A stretch of DNA of 45,393 nucleotides from contig NZ_JARGYC010000039.1 of assembly GCF_029168335.1 (NCBI RefSeq), positions 1 through 45,393 on the forward strand, given 5' to 3'. A model generated the notes under the pieces. It searched no databases, had not been told where the DNA came from, and saw only the letters and a list, made by a program, of their open reading frames with translations. Of this stretch, positions 24,830 through 33,286 are shown in pieces. Within the stretch, counting starts at the first letter, position 1. Each line of letters opens with the position of its first letter. Source of the stretch: Psychromarinibacter sediminicola. Lineage in GTDB: Bacteria > Pseudomonadota > Alphaproteobacteria > Rhodobacterales > Rhodobacteraceae. Position numbers and translations under genes: made by a program.

Positions 24830-25897
24830 TCAGTCGAGCTTGAACAGCCGCCGCGCGTTGTCCTCGAAGAACGCCTTCTTGGCGTCGTCGGTGATCGCCA
24901 TCGCGTCCAGCGCGCCGACCTCGCCGGGGACGAACTGCCACGGGTAGTCCATGGCGTACATCATCCGGTCGGTGCCCACGACGTCCATCACGTAGCGGAT
25001 CGGCGGCTCCCAGCCCACGCCGGAGGAGGTGTAGTGGAAGTTGTCGACCAGGTAGTCCCAGGCCTGCCGCTTCAGCGGCTTCACGTTGGGGTGCCGGCCG
25101 GTCGAGGCGATGCGGGTGTGCATGAAGTCGATGCGATAGAGCCAGTAGGGCAGCGCCTCGCCGCAATGGCCGAGGATGATCTGCAGCTTGGGGAAGCGGT
25201 CGAACAGCCCGGCGATCATCAGGCGCAGCGCGTGCAGCCCGGTGTCGCAGGCGAAGCCGTAGATCGCCGCGTCCAGCGCGCGGGTCAGGAACGGCTCGAT
25301 CATCTGCGGGCTGGGCATGTTGGGGTGCAGGTAGATCGGCACGTCCAGCGCCTCGGCCGCCTCGAACACGGCCCAGTATTTCTCGTCGTCCAGGTAGGTG
25401 CCCAGCACGTGGCCGTTCAGGATGCCGCCCTTCAGGCCCAGCTTGGTCACGCCGCGCTCCAGCTCCTTCGCCGCCGCGTCCGGGTCGAGCGGCGAGAAGG
25501 CGGCGAGGCCGGCGTAGCGGTCGGGGTGGCGGGCGATGCCCTCTGCCAGCTGGTCGTTGGCCGAGGCGGCGAGGGAGGAGCCGGTGGCGGGGTCGAAGAT
25601 CTGCACCCCGGGCGAGCAGAGCGACAGGATCGAGATGTCGATGCCGCTGTCGTCCATGTCCTTCAGCCGTTCCGCGTCGAGGTCGACCATCCGGCGCCGC
25701 TGGGTCTTGGCCAGGTCGCTGTCGCCGGCGAAGAAGCCCCAGAGCTGGTTGAAGCCCGGGTCGTCGATGGTCTTCTCGGCGATCTCGCGCACGTAGAGGT
25801 CCATGATGTCCGGCGGCAGCCACGCCTCCTCGGTCGCGATCCGCTTGTAGGGCGGGTTCGGGTTGCGCGGCGGGAAGGGCGGGTATCTTTCGGCCAT
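24830..25897 (-). CDS. Amidohydrolase-2 family enzyme, decarboxylase-like (LigW/ACMSD group)
   Basis: A 355-residue metal-dependent TIM-barrel protein of PF04909. Likely ligands are Glu23 in ATEEAW, His191 in YLHPN, His244 in LGHCGE and Asp317 in MDYPW, the layout of gamma-resorcylate and 5-carboxyvanillate decarboxylases. The histidine two residues after the first glutamate in gamma-resorcylate decarboxylase is Ala25 here, which, as I recall, is also so in the LigW type. Non-oxidative decarboxylation of an aromatic or cyclic acid is the best guess; hydrolysis is possible. The ATG has AAGGAG upstream and shares one base with the TRAP permease stop (TGATG). It is last in a TAXI receptor / TRAP permease operon, so it probably acts on the imported substrate. 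Confidence 0.82.
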   Translation of the reverse strand: MAERYPPFPPRNPNPPYKRIATEEAWLPPDIMDLYVREIAEKTIDDPGFNQLWGFFAGDSDLAKTQRRRMVDLDAERLKDMDDSGIDISILSLCSPGVQIFDPATGSSLAASANDQLAEGIARHPDRYAGLAAFSPLDPDAAAKELERGVTKLGLKGGILNGHVLGTYLDDEKYWAVFEAAEALDVPIYLHPNMPSPQMIEPFLTRALDAAIYGFACDTGLHALRLMIAGLFDRFPKLQIILGHCGEALPYWLYRIDFMHTRIASTGRHPNVKPLKRQAWDYLVDNFHYTSSGVGWEPPIRYVMDVVGTDRMMYAMDYPWQFVPGEVGALDAMAITDDAKKAFFEDNARRLFKLD

Positions 25898-27774
25898 CAG
25901 GTGGTCTCCTTGGGTGCGAGGGCGGGCGCGCCGAGGCGCGACAGAAGCAGGGCGGCGGGAATCGCGGCGAGCGCCAGCGCGATGACGGGCAGCGAGGCCG
26001 GCGGCAGGACGGCGGTGCTGCCGCCGACGACCAGCGCCACGGCCAGCCCCAGCCAGCGCATCGCCCCGCCGCCGAAGGCGCGGCGGGTGGCGAGGAACTC
26101 GGCGAGCAGATAGCCCGACACCAGGATGGTCAGGCAGGACACGCTGATCTCCAGCCAGGTGCCGTTCATCAGAAGCGCCGGGTTCAGCGCGAAGACGAAG
26201 GGCAGGAGGTAGGCGACGATGGCGAGCTTCACGCCGGTCACGCCGGTTTTCCACATGTCCGATTCCGCGATCGAGGCGGCGGAGTAGCTGGCGACCGCCA
26301 CGGGCGGGGTCAGCATCGACAGGAGCCCGAAGTAGAAGATGAACAGATGCGCCGACATCTGGTCGATGCCCTGCCGCACCAGCGCCGGGGCCAGCAGGAC
26401 CGAGACGATCACGTAGACCCCGGTGGTGGGCATGCCGACGCCGAGGATGATGGCGATGATGGCCGTTGCGGCCAGAAGAGCCACGATGCCGCCCAGCTCG
26501 GCGATCTTGCCGAGGGCGAGGGTCAGCGCAAAGCCGAGGCCGGTGGTGTTGATCGTGCCGATCACGATCCCGGCGATGGCGCAGACCAGCAGGATCGGGA
26601 TCAGCGTGGCGCCCGACGCCTTCAGCAGCCGCGGGATGGCCCGCAGCGCGTCGCCGGGCTCGCGCACCACGTGCAGCGCATAGGCGGCGCCGGCGGAATA
26701 GAGCGCCGCCTTGCCGGGGGAATAGCCCAGGTAGAACAGAAACCAGATCAGCACCCCCAGCGGCGCCAGGAGCGGCCAGCTTTGCAGGAGGCTCAGGCGC
26801 AGCGAGGGCAGATCCTCGCGGGCGACGCCCTCGATGCCCTGGGCCGCTGCGAAACGGTCGACCTGGCGGTAGAGCAGGTAATAGTAGAACACGGCCGGCA
26901 GCAGCGCGGCGGCGACGACATCCGTATAGGCGACCTGCAGGAACTCGGCGATGACGAAGGCGGTGGCGCCCATCACCGGCGGCGCGATCTGGCCGCCGTT
27001 GGAGGCGACGGCCTCGATGGCGCCGGCATAGCGCGGCGGGAAGCCGGTCTTCTTCATCATCGGGATGGTGACGACGCCGGTGGACATCACGTTCGCCACG
27101 GTCGAGCCCGACAGCGTGCCGAACAGCGACGAGGCGATGATCGCGACCTTCGCCGGCCCGCCGCGGCGGTGGCCCATGGTGGCCATGGCGAGGTTGGTCA
27201 GGATCGCGCTGCCGCCCACGGCGTTCAGCGTGGCGCCAAAGACGATGAAGCCCAGGATCTGCGTGGCGCCGACCTTCAGCACCAGCCCCGGGATGCCGTT
27301 GGTGTCGGTGTAGATGTAGAGCAGGAAGCGGTTCGGCGCCATGTAGGCGCCTTCGAAGATGCCGGGGCCCAGCCAGCCGAAGAAGCCGTAGGCCAGGAAG
27401 ACCGCGCCGAGCATCGCCAGCACCTTGCCGCAGTGGCGGCGCGTCGCCTCCAGCGACACGGCGATGGCGATGACGGCGGGAACCCATTTCTCGGGTCCGC
27501 GGCCCAGCGGGTCCAGAAGCCACGCCTCGTAGTTCCAGGCCATCCAGAGCCAGGCGGCGAGCGCGGCCAGGCCGAGCGCCCAGTCGATGACGACCAGGCG
27601 CCCGGGCAGGGGTTCGGTGACCAGCCCCGCGAGCAGCGCGAGCCCGAGGATCACCACCAGGTACTGTTCGGTGATGACGACCCAGTCGATCCATTGCGGC
27701 GCGTCGAGCATCCAGAGGATGCCCAGCGCCGGAAGGATCCCGTAAAGGACCGCGCGGATCATCGGGCTGGTCAC
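25897..27774 (-). CDS. TRAP transporter fused 4TM/12TM permease (DctQM fusion, TAXI type)
   Basis: A 625-residue secondary transporter subunit in the inner membrane. The first 130 or so residues correspond to the small DctQ-like part, the rest to the large DctM-like part, with many hydrophobic segments and the family's GGQIAPPVMGATAFVIAEFL, GVGMPTTGVYVIV and SMLTPPVAVASYSAASIA sequences. Fusion of the two parts together with a TAXI receptor is normal for this TRAP class. It uses an ion gradient, not ATP. The start is a GTG at 27774 with no strong ribosome site; an in-frame ATG at 27762 is an alternative. It follows the receptor gene by 13 bp. Confidence 0.93.
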   Translation of the reverse strand: MTSPMIRAVLYGILPALGILWMLDAPQWIDWVVITEQYLVVILGLALLAGLVTEPLPGRLVVIDWALGLAALAAWLWMAWNYEAWLLDPLGRGPEKWVPAVIAIAVSLEATRRHCGKVLAMLGAVFLAYGFFGWLGPGIFEGAYMAPNRFLLYIYTDTNGIPGLVLKVGATQILGFIVFGATLNAVGGSAILTNLAMATMGHRRGGPAKVAIIASSLFGTLSGSTVANVMSTGVVTIPMMKKTGFPPRYAGAIEAVASNGGQIAPPVMGATAFVIAEFLQVAYTDVVAAALLPAVFYYYLLYRQVDRFAAAQGIEGVAREDLPSLRLSLLQSWPLLAPLGVLIWFLFYLGYSPGKAALYSAGAAYALHVVREPGDALRAIPRLLKASGATLIPILLVCAIAGIVIGTINTTGLGFALTLALGKIAELGGIVALLAATAIIAIILGVGMPTTGVYVIVSVLLAPALVRQGIDQMSAHLFIFYFGLLSMLTPPVAVASYSAASIAESDMWKTGVTGVKLAIVAYLLPFVFALNPALLMNGTWLEISVSCLTILVSGYLLAEFLATRRAFGGGAMRWLGLAVALVVGGSTAVLPPASLPVIALALAAIPAALLLSRLGAPALAPKETT

Positions 27775-27787
27775 GGGCGGCTGCGCC

Positions 27788-28786
27788 TTACTCGGCCACC
27801 GCCATGTCGCGCTCCTCGTTCGCCTCGGTCCACATGCCCTTCTCCTCGAAGAACGCCTTGGCGGCCGGGTGGAACGGGACCGTGTTGGTCGGCTTGGCGA
27901 AGTCGTCGCGGCTGCCGCCCCGGATCGGCGGATAGTCCTCGCGCAGCTGCGGGAAGGCCTCGTAGAGCGCCGTCAGGATCTCGGTCACCTGCTCGTCCGG
28001 CAGGTCGGCCGAGACGGTCATGAACACGTCGTAGCCGATGGTGGTGAAGGGTTCCGTCACCTCGGGCATCCGTTCGGTCGGCTGGATCTCCAGCATGTAG
28101 GTGCCGGGATAGATCGAGTTGACGTATTCCGTCGTCGCGTTCTCGCCGGTGATGTCGAGATAGCGGATGCCGCCGGGGATCGAGGCATGCGCCTGCGCGG
28201 TCAGCGGGATGCCCACGGCGATGCCGGTGGCGTCGAGGTTGCCCTCGGTCAGCGCGTCCATGCCGGGGGCGAGGCTGGAGACGGTGACGCCCTCGACGTC
28301 GTCGACCTCCAGGCCGCCGGCGCGCAGGATCGTCTGGTTCACGATGCTGACCGATTTCAGCGCCGCGAACTCGGTGACGACGCGCTTGCCTTCGAGGTCG
28401 GCGACCTCGGTCATGCCGTCATTGGCCCGGGTCACCAGCGCCACGCGCAGCGGCCAGAGCCGGGCGAGCATGCGCAGGTCGGGCTGCGGTTCCGTCCCCT
28501 CGTAGTCGCCGCGAGAGACGGCGCCGGTGTCGAGGCTGGAATTGATGCCGACGGTGACCTCGCCCGCCGCGACCAGCGGCAGGTAGACGGTGGAGCCGGC
28601 ATAGGGCTGGACCGTGACCTGGCGCTGCAGCGCCTCTTGCAGCGCGGCCGCGATGCCGCCGCCGACGGTGTAGTAGAGCGACCCCTGCGGGTTGGTGCCG
28701 ATGGTGACGCGGCCCTGTGCCTGCGCACCGGTGGCCGTGAGAAAAGCCGCCGCGGCGAGCGCGGCGTACCGGACTGTCTTGAACAT
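27788..28786 (-). CDS. TAXI-family TRAP transporter solute receptor
   Basis: A 332-residue periplasmic receptor. The signal peptide is MFKTVRYAALAAAAFLTATG, then AQAQ. The mature start VTIGTNPQGSLYYTVGGGIA is the hallmark of the TAXI (NMT1-like) receptors, followed by VGINSSLDTG and a hinge region LEGKRVVTEF. It delivers its ligand to the fused permease encoded next. Two adjacent ATGs (28789, 28786) are possible; the second has the better spacing from GGGAGG. Ligand is unknown; TAXI receptors are less well characterised than DctP ones, with glutamate-type and other carboxylate ligands reported. It is first in the operon and divergent from a LysR gene. Confidence 0.92.
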   Translation of the reverse strand: MFKTVRYAALAAAAFLTATGAQAQGRVTIGTNPQGSLYYTVGGGIAAALQEALQRQVTVQPYAGSTVYLPLVAAGEVTVGINSSLDTGAVSRGDYEGTEPQPDLRMLARLWPLRVALVTRANDGMTEVADLEGKRVVTEFAALKSVSIVNQTILRAGGLEVDDVEGVTVSSLAPGMDALTEGNLDATGIAVGIPLTAQAHASIPGGIRYLDITGENATTEYVNSIYPGTYMLEIQPTERMPEVTEPFTTIGYDVFMTVSADLPDEQVTEILTALYEAFPQLREDYPPIRGGSRDDFAKPTNTVPFHPAAKAFFEEKGMWTEANEERDMAVAE

Positions 28787-28878
28787 CATGTCCTCCCTTT
28801 CGGCGGCGCGTTGGAATGGCCGCCCATTGGGAAAGTATGAATTCCGGATGCACATAAAGGAAACGAAAACTTTTGAGA

Positions 28879-28903
28879 CATTCATGAAATGACTTTATGA
28901 ATG
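28879..28903. promoter_or_regulatory. Inverted repeat in the LysR / TAXI divergent promoter
   Basis: Arms CATTCAT (28879-28885) and ATGAATG (28897-28903) flank 11 bp in the AT-rich gap between the TAXI operon and the LysR gene; TTCATGAA (28881-28888) is itself palindromic. LysR proteins often bind such interrupted dyads between divergent genes. The right arm overlaps the first possible LysR start codon, which would favour autoregulation or the later ATG at 28909. Confidence 0.45.
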
Positions 28904-29811
28904 GCGCCATGCAGCTGTCGCGCCTGACCCTGAAACAGCTTTACGCCATCGCCGCCGTCTACCGGACGGGGAAGGTCTCGGCCGCGGCCGAGCAGCTGTT
29001 CATCACCCAGTCGGCGGTCAGCGTGCTGATTCGGCAGGCGGAAGGGGCGCTGGGCCTCGCGCTGTTCGACCGGACCACGCGGTCCTTGGTGCCTACGGCG
29101 GCGACGGAAGAGGCGATCGGGGTGATCGAGCGCATCCTGGGCGACCTGGACGCGCTGTCGCTGACGATGGGCGAGCTGCGCGAGTTGCGGCGCGGGCAGG
29201 TGCGGCTGACGGCGACGCCGGCGACGGCGCAGGCCTTCCTGCCGCGCACGGTCGAGCGGTTCCGGGCGGCGTATCCGGCCATCGGGCTGGTGCTGGACGA
29301 TTGCGCGCCGAACCAGTTCTTGCCGAACATAAGGCAGGAGCGGGCGGAGTTCGGCGTGGGGATGCCGCCGCCGGACCGGGGCGAGTTCGACTGGTCGCTG
29401 CTGCACGACGACCCGCTGTGCCTGATCTGCCCGGCGGATCATGCGTTCGGCGGCCGCACGGCGGTGGCCTGGGCGGAGCTGCGCGACGTGCCGCTGTTGC
29501 TGTCGCGGCGCGATTACGGGGTGCGGACGATCGTGGAGGAGACGCTGCTGCAACAGGGGATCCGACCGACGCTGGGCGCCGAGATCGGGTTTCTGGGGAG
29601 CGCGTTCTGGATGGCCTCGGCGGGGATCGGGCTGTCGATCCTGCCGCAGCGGCTGACGCGGGCGTTCATCGGCGGCGATCTGGTGTCGGTGCCGCTGACC
29701 GGGCCGGTCCGGACGCGGCCGATCGGGATCGTCACCCGGCGCGGACGCTCGCTGTCGCCGTCGAGCCGGAGCTTCGTCGACATGCTGATGGAGGAGCAGG
29801 GGCAGCCGTGA
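28897..29811 (+). CDS. LysR-family regulator of the TAXI/amidohydrolase operon
   Basis: A 304-residue LysR-type protein: winged helix-turn-helix at about 20-65 (TGKVSAAAEQLFITQSAVSVLIRQAEGALG), then the effector-binding domain from about 95 (RGQVRLTATPATAQAFLP, LLHDDPLCLICPADH, SAGIGLSILPQ). It is divergent from the TAXI receptor / TRAP / amidohydrolase operon, the classic arrangement for control of the neighbouring operon in response to its substrate. Starts at 28897 and 28909 are both possible; neither has a clear ribosome site. The effector is probably the transported acid or a product; this is inference. Confidence 0.9.
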   Translation: MNGAMQLSRLTLKQLYAIAAVYRTGKVSAAAEQLFITQSAVSVLIRQAEGALGLALFDRTTRSLVPTAATEEAIGVIERILGDLDALSLTMGELRELRRGQVRLTATPATAQAFLPRTVERFRAAYPAIGLVLDDCAPNQFLPNIRQERAEFGVGMPPPDRGEFDWSLLHDDPLCLICPADHAFGGRTAVAWAELRDVPLLLSRRDYGVRTIVEETLLQQGIRPTLGAEIGFLGSAFWMASAGIGLSILPQRLTRAFIGGDLVSVPLTGPVRTRPIGIVTRRGRSLSPSSRSFVDMLMEEQGQP

Positions 29812-29886
29812 CGGCGGGCGGCGGCGCGTTCGGTTGCAGTCGCGCGAGGCGCGTGACGACCGGACCCCGCCTGCGTGCGGCCGGCC

Positions 29887-30477
29887 TTAGTCGAGGACCA
29901 TGTCGATCACCGTGTCGAGCGCGTCCTCGACCCGCGCCCACCGGTTCTCCTCGGGGCCGGGGAACTGGCGGTCGAGCGCCATCATGATCGCGCCGTGGAC
30001 CGCGCACCAGATCGCCTGGGCGACGGTCTCGGTCGGCTTGCCGGCGGCGGCGCCCTTGTCCTGCGCGGCGCGGACGCCGTGGGCCAGGGGCTGCACGGCG
30101 GCGGCGTCGATCTGCACCTGCGAGCCGTTCACCGCGTGCTGTGGCGCGAAGACCAGGCGATAGAGCGCCGGGTTCTCGCGCGCGAAGGCGACGAATTCGC
30201 GCCCGTCGCTGCGCAGCGTGTCGGCGGGCGAGCCGACCCGTGCGCCGGGGGTCCGCATCCGGTCGGACACGAGGTCTTCGAACACCTGTTCGCGCACCTT
30301 TTCGAGCAGGTCGTCCTTGTTGGCGAAATGCGCGTAGAGCGCCGGCGCGCTGCATCCGATACGCTTGGCGAGGACCGACAACGAAAGAGAGTCGTCGCCT
30401 TCCTGCATCAGCGCGATGGCCTCGCTCACCGCCCGCCCGCGAATGTCTATGGCGTCTTCTTTCCTCGGCCTCGCCAT
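29887..30477 (-). CDS. TetR-family repressor with WHG-type C-terminal domain (copy 1)
   Basis: A 196-residue regulator. The helix-turn-helix is at about 25-60 (LSLSVLAKRIGCSAPALYAHFANKDDLLEKV). The C-terminal ligand domain contains FARENPALYRLVFAPQHA and WCAVHGAIMMALDRQFPG, the Trp/His-Gly motif of the WHG (TetR_C_33) group. AGGAGG precedes the ATG. It is closely related to the next upstream TetR gene: both share the FAR-NPALYR-VFAP block, a similar HTH and the VHGAIM/LHGAIM block. A promoter with an inverted repeat in its spacer lies at 30604-30632, suggesting self-repression. Target genes and ligand are unknown. Confidence 0.9.
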   Translation of the reverse strand: MARPRKEDAIDIRGRAVSEAIALMQEGDDSLSLSVLAKRIGCSAPALYAHFANKDDLLEKVREQVFEDLVSDRMRTPGARVGSPADTLRSDGREFVAFARENPALYRLVFAPQHAVNGSQVQIDAAAVQPLAHGVRAAQDKGAAAGKPTETVAQAIWCAVHGAIMMALDRQFPGPEENRWARVEDALDTVIDMVLD

Positions 30478-30866
30478 GTCAGCCTCCTGTTCGCATCAGG
30501 CTGCAAATACTGCGACCGCCAGATTTCCCGTATCTGCGTCCTTCGGTTTCACTTCGATGCGCTCCACTTTAGGCAATAGCACACCTTTCCGATACCCTTT
30601 AAGGTAAAGTTGCATTCAGGCTGCAAAGTCAACGAATTAAGCGAAGAAAGACGTTGGCCGTGCGGCCCGGATTCTGGCGTTTCGCCGCTGTTCGGACGGC
30701 GCGTGCCGCCCGTTGCGTCAATCGGGGGACCTAGCCTCGGACCGGCGGAAGTAAATGGCGTTGGCGGAAAAGCTGAAAACGATGTGCAGGTTTTTGCCGA
30801 TGCCACGGCCGCCGGGGCCGGGGCGGGGCCGGTGCGGGGCCGGTGCGGGGCGCTTCAGGTCGCGTT
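30478..30866. other. 389-bp gap between the two TetR genes, mostly leader and promoter DNA
   Basis: No credible gene. The part nearest the first TetR gene is AT-rich and holds a direct repeat, GCATCAGGCTGCAAA at 30493-30507 and GCATTCAGGCTGCAAA at 30612-30627. The rest (30640-30866) is GC-rich and contains GGGGCCGGTGCGGGG-type tandem G-rich repeats at about 30810-30850, just after the second TetR stop on the minus strand. I see nothing else. Confidence 0.5.
30604..30632 (-). promoter_or_regulatory. Promoter of the first TetR gene with a dyad in the spacer
   Basis: On the minus strand TTGACT (30632-30627) is followed by exactly 17 bases, TTGCAGCCTGAATGCAA, and then CTTTAC (30609-30604), a weak -10. 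The spacer itself is an inverted repeat, TTGCA-N7-TGCAA. The same half (CAGGCTGCAAA) recurs at 30497-30507 just upstream of the ribosome site. This fits autorepression by the TetR protein; binding is inferred. Confidence 0.5.
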
Positions 30867-31574
30867 TCAGGTTGCGGCGGGCGTTTCGAGCCGGGACAGC
30901 AGGAGCGACAGCGACCGCTCCGCCATGTCCCAGCGCGCGTCCTCGGCCCCGGGCAGCGTGCCGTCGAGCGCCAGCATGATGGCGCCGTGCAGCGTCACCC
31001 AGATCAGCGCCGCGACGGCCTCGGCGTCCTGGCCCGGGGCGAAGCCGGCCGCCTGGGCGCGGTCGACCGCCTGCGTCAGCGGGGTCAGCGCGCCGTCGCG
31101 CAGGCAGGCGCCGTTATCCGCCGTCGGGTGGGACGGGGCGAAGACGATGCGGTAGAGCGCCGGGTTCTGGCGGGCGAACGCGATGAAGCTGTGCGCCTCG
31201 TCGTGGAGGGCCTCGGCGGGGCAGACCGCGGCGTCCGGCGGCTGTCGTTCGGTCTGCATCCGGTCGAGGGCGGTCTGCCGCACCTCTTCCAGCAGCGCGT
31301 CGCGGTTGACGAAATGCGTGTAGAGCGCCGGCGTGCTGAGGCCGATGCCGCGGGCGACGGCCGAGAGCGTGAGCGCCTGCGGGCCCTCATCGAGCAGGGC
31401 CATCGCCTCGGCGAGCGCCCGCTCGCGCACCATCCGCGACCGGAGGCGTCGGCGTCCGGCGGGTCTATCCTGCGGCATGGCCCCCCGCGCGCCGCCCGGA
31501 TCGAGGGGGCGTGCCACGGCTCGGGTCGCACGATCACCGCGTGCCCGAAAGAGGGACAGGTTGCGATCGGACAT
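30867..31574 (-). CDS. TetR-family repressor with WHG-type C-terminal domain (copy 2)
   Basis: A regulator related to copy 1, of 235 residues if started at 31574. That ATG has a good TAAGGAG site 6 bases upstream, but gives an unusual, Arg-rich N-terminal extension of about 45 residues; the ATG at 31478 (MPQDRPAGRRRL) would give 203 residues, matching copy 1, but lacks a good site. The helix-turn-helix is in LTLSAVARGIGLSTPALYTHFVNRDALLEEV style sequence, and the ligand domain has FARQNPALYRIVFAPSH and TLHGAIMLALDGTLPG. It is divergent from the DUF2218 gene, which it may control. Confidence 0.85.
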   Translation of the reverse strand: MSDRNLSLFRARGDRATRAVARPLDPGGARGAMPQDRPAGRRRLRSRMVRERALAEAMALLDEGPQALTLSAVARGIGLSTPALYTHFVNRDALLEEVRQTALDRMQTERQPPDAAVCPAEALHDEAHSFIAFARQNPALYRIVFAPSHPTADNGACLRDGALTPLTQAVDRAQAAGFAPGQDAEAVAALIWVTLHGAIMLALDGTLPGAEDARWDMAERSLSLLLSRLETPAAT

Positions 31575-31758
31575 CAGCGCTCCTTACCGGCGTTAGGATA
31601 GGGCGGTGGGGGTCGAATTCAATGATTGCCATGTCTACAGGACGGTCTCCGGGCGCGGCCCACCGGGCGCCGGATCCGCGGGGTCTCGAAAACCGGATGG
31701 ACATAACCGATAGAATTTGTCAGGCTTTCGCGACTCAGAAACCGCAGGACAGGCCGAG

Positions 31759-32064
31759 ATGAACGAGACATTGATGGATCGGGGCGTGTTCCCCACCGCG
31801 AAGGCGAGCCGCTATCTGCAGCAGCTGTGCAAGCATTTCGCGCATAAGCGCGACGTCACCTATGACGCGCAGTCGGGCGAGGTGGCGTTGCCGGTCGGGC
31901 CGGCGCGGATGCAGGCCACCGAGTCGGAACTGGTGGTGGAGGTGCAGGCCGACGACGACGAGAGCCTGGCGCGGGCGCGCACCATCATCGACAGCCATTT
32001 GGAACGTTTCGCTTTCCGCGAGGAATTCAAGCAGATGGACTGGTCTGGACCGGTTTCCTTATAA
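31759..32064 (+). CDS. DUF2218 family protein
   Basis: A 101-residue cytoplasmic protein of the DUF2218 family: KASRYLQQLCKHFAHK near the N-terminus with a Cys-x2-His pair, a beta strand pair in the middle (GEVALPVGPARMQ, ELVVEVQADDDE), and the C-terminal helix HLERFAFREEF, all characteristic. No biochemical function is established to my knowledge. The ATG at 31759 was chosen since the upstream in-frame ATG would add residues unlike the family. It is divergent from the second TetR gene (gap 184 bp), and followed after 167 bp by a LysR gene. Confidence 0.85.
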   Translation: MNETLMDRGVFPTAKASRYLQQLCKHFAHKRDVTYDAQSGEVALPVGPARMQATESELVVEVQADDDESLARARTIIDSHLERFAFREEFKQMDWSGPVSL

Positions 32065-32231
32065 AGATCAGAGGGTTGCAGGAAAGACTTGCGGCTGGTC
32101 GCAGGGCGCGCCTAATGTGACGCCAGTTGCGCACCGGGGCGCGCCGGGTGGCGGGTTGGACCGTTCCAGACGATCGGTCCGCACCGTCGGCCCGGCCCCG
32201 GTTCGCCCGATGTCACAGGCGGACCCAGCCC

Positions 32232-33134
32232 ATGCCGAACCCGATTCTCATCGACATCAACGCCTTTCTGATCAGCGCCCGGACCGGGGGCTTCTCGGCC
32301 GCCGCGCGCGAGATCGGAACGACGCCGTCGGTCGTGTCGAAGCGTGTCGGGCGGCTGGAGGCCGAGATCGGCGAGCGGCTGTTCAAGCGCTCCACCCGGG
32401 CGCTGGTTCTGACGCCCGAGGGCGAGCGGCTGCAGCCCGAATTGCAGCGCATCGTGGCCGAGCTGGAGGACACGCTGACGAACCGCGCCCTGAGCGGCAC
32501 CGAGCTGCGCGGGTCGCTGCGAATCCGCACGCCGACCACCGTGGGCGCGCAGTTCGTGGGGCCCGCGGTGCATCGATTCCAGCACCGCAACCCGGCGATG
32601 ACGGTCGAGCTGCACCTGCTGGACCGGCCGGTGAACCCGCTGGAGGACGGCTTCGACATCTCGATGGGCGCGCTGCCGCAAAGCTTCGGCGGGGTGAAGG
32701 AGACGGCGTTCTGCCCCTATCCGCGGGTACTGGTGGCCGCGCCCTCCTATCTGGAGCGGCACCCGGCGCCGCAGGTGCCCGGCGAGATCTCGCGGCACGA
32801 CTGCCTGGCCTTCGTGCTGGTCGGGCACACCTGGACCTTCGAGGGGCCGTCGGGGCCGGTCGCGGTGGATATCCGGGCGCGGTATTCGGTGAACGACAGC
32901 CGCGTGCTGCTGGACGCGGCGGTGGACGGGCTGGGCCTGGCGATGGTGCCGCTGTTCCTGGCGCGGGCGGCGCTGGCCGAGGGGCGGCTGGTGGAGCTGA
33001 TGCCCGACTACCCGGTGTCGGAGCTGTGGTTCAAGGCGCTGGTCCCCAGCCACAAGACGCACCGGCCGGAGGTGATCGCCTTTGTCGAGCATATGCGGCG
33101 CGAGCTGGACCCGGCACCGTGGCTGGAGGCGTGA
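32232..33134 (+). CDS. LysR-family transcriptional regulator
   Basis: A 300-residue LysR protein. Its DNA-binding domain reads AFLISARTGGFSAAAREIGTTPSVVSKRVGRLEAEIG in pieces over about 10-47, followed by RSTRALVLTPEGE; the effector domain (about 88-295) contains RGSLRIRTP, DISMG and AVDGLGLAMVPLFLA. The AxxxGxxPSVVSKRV recognition helix is of the type common in aromatic-degradation LysR proteins (a loose resemblance only). It points the same way as the VOC gene and the amidohydrolase operon downstream, and could activate one of them; there is no divergent partner except the DUF2218 gene behind it. Confidence 0.9.
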   Translation: MPNPILIDINAFLISARTGGFSAAAREIGTTPSVVSKRVGRLEAEIGERLFKRSTRALVLTPEGERLQPELQRIVAELEDTLTNRALSGTELRGSLRIRTPTTVGAQFVGPAVHRFQHRNPAMTVELHLLDRPVNPLEDGFDISMGALPQSFGGVKETAFCPYPRVLVAAPSYLERHPAPQVPGEISRHDCLAFVLVGHTWTFEGPSGPVAVDIRARYSVNDSRVLLDAAVDGLGLAMVPLFLARAALAEGRLVELMPDYPVSELWFKALVPSHKTHRPEVIAFVEHMRRELDPAPWLEA

Positions 33135-33286
33135 CGGGGCGCGGCGGGCTTCTCGATCGCGGTTGCACCGACGGATCGTTGGTGTAGGGTCCCACTCAGG
33201 CACCGCCCTGTCCCGCGACATTGCAACCGACCGCCCGGCACCGACCGGCCCGGTTCAAGTCGTCCCCTGCCACACGAGGACACGCC

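Noticed and set aside
30810-30850. G-rich tandem repeats (GGGGCCGGTGCGGGG type) as a regulatory element
   Set aside because: Short and irregular; could be simple GC-rich drift after a stop codon.
30610-31155. Plus-strand frame in the gap between the TetR genes
   Set aside because: No ribosome site, no family resemblance, and it runs antisense into the second TetR gene.
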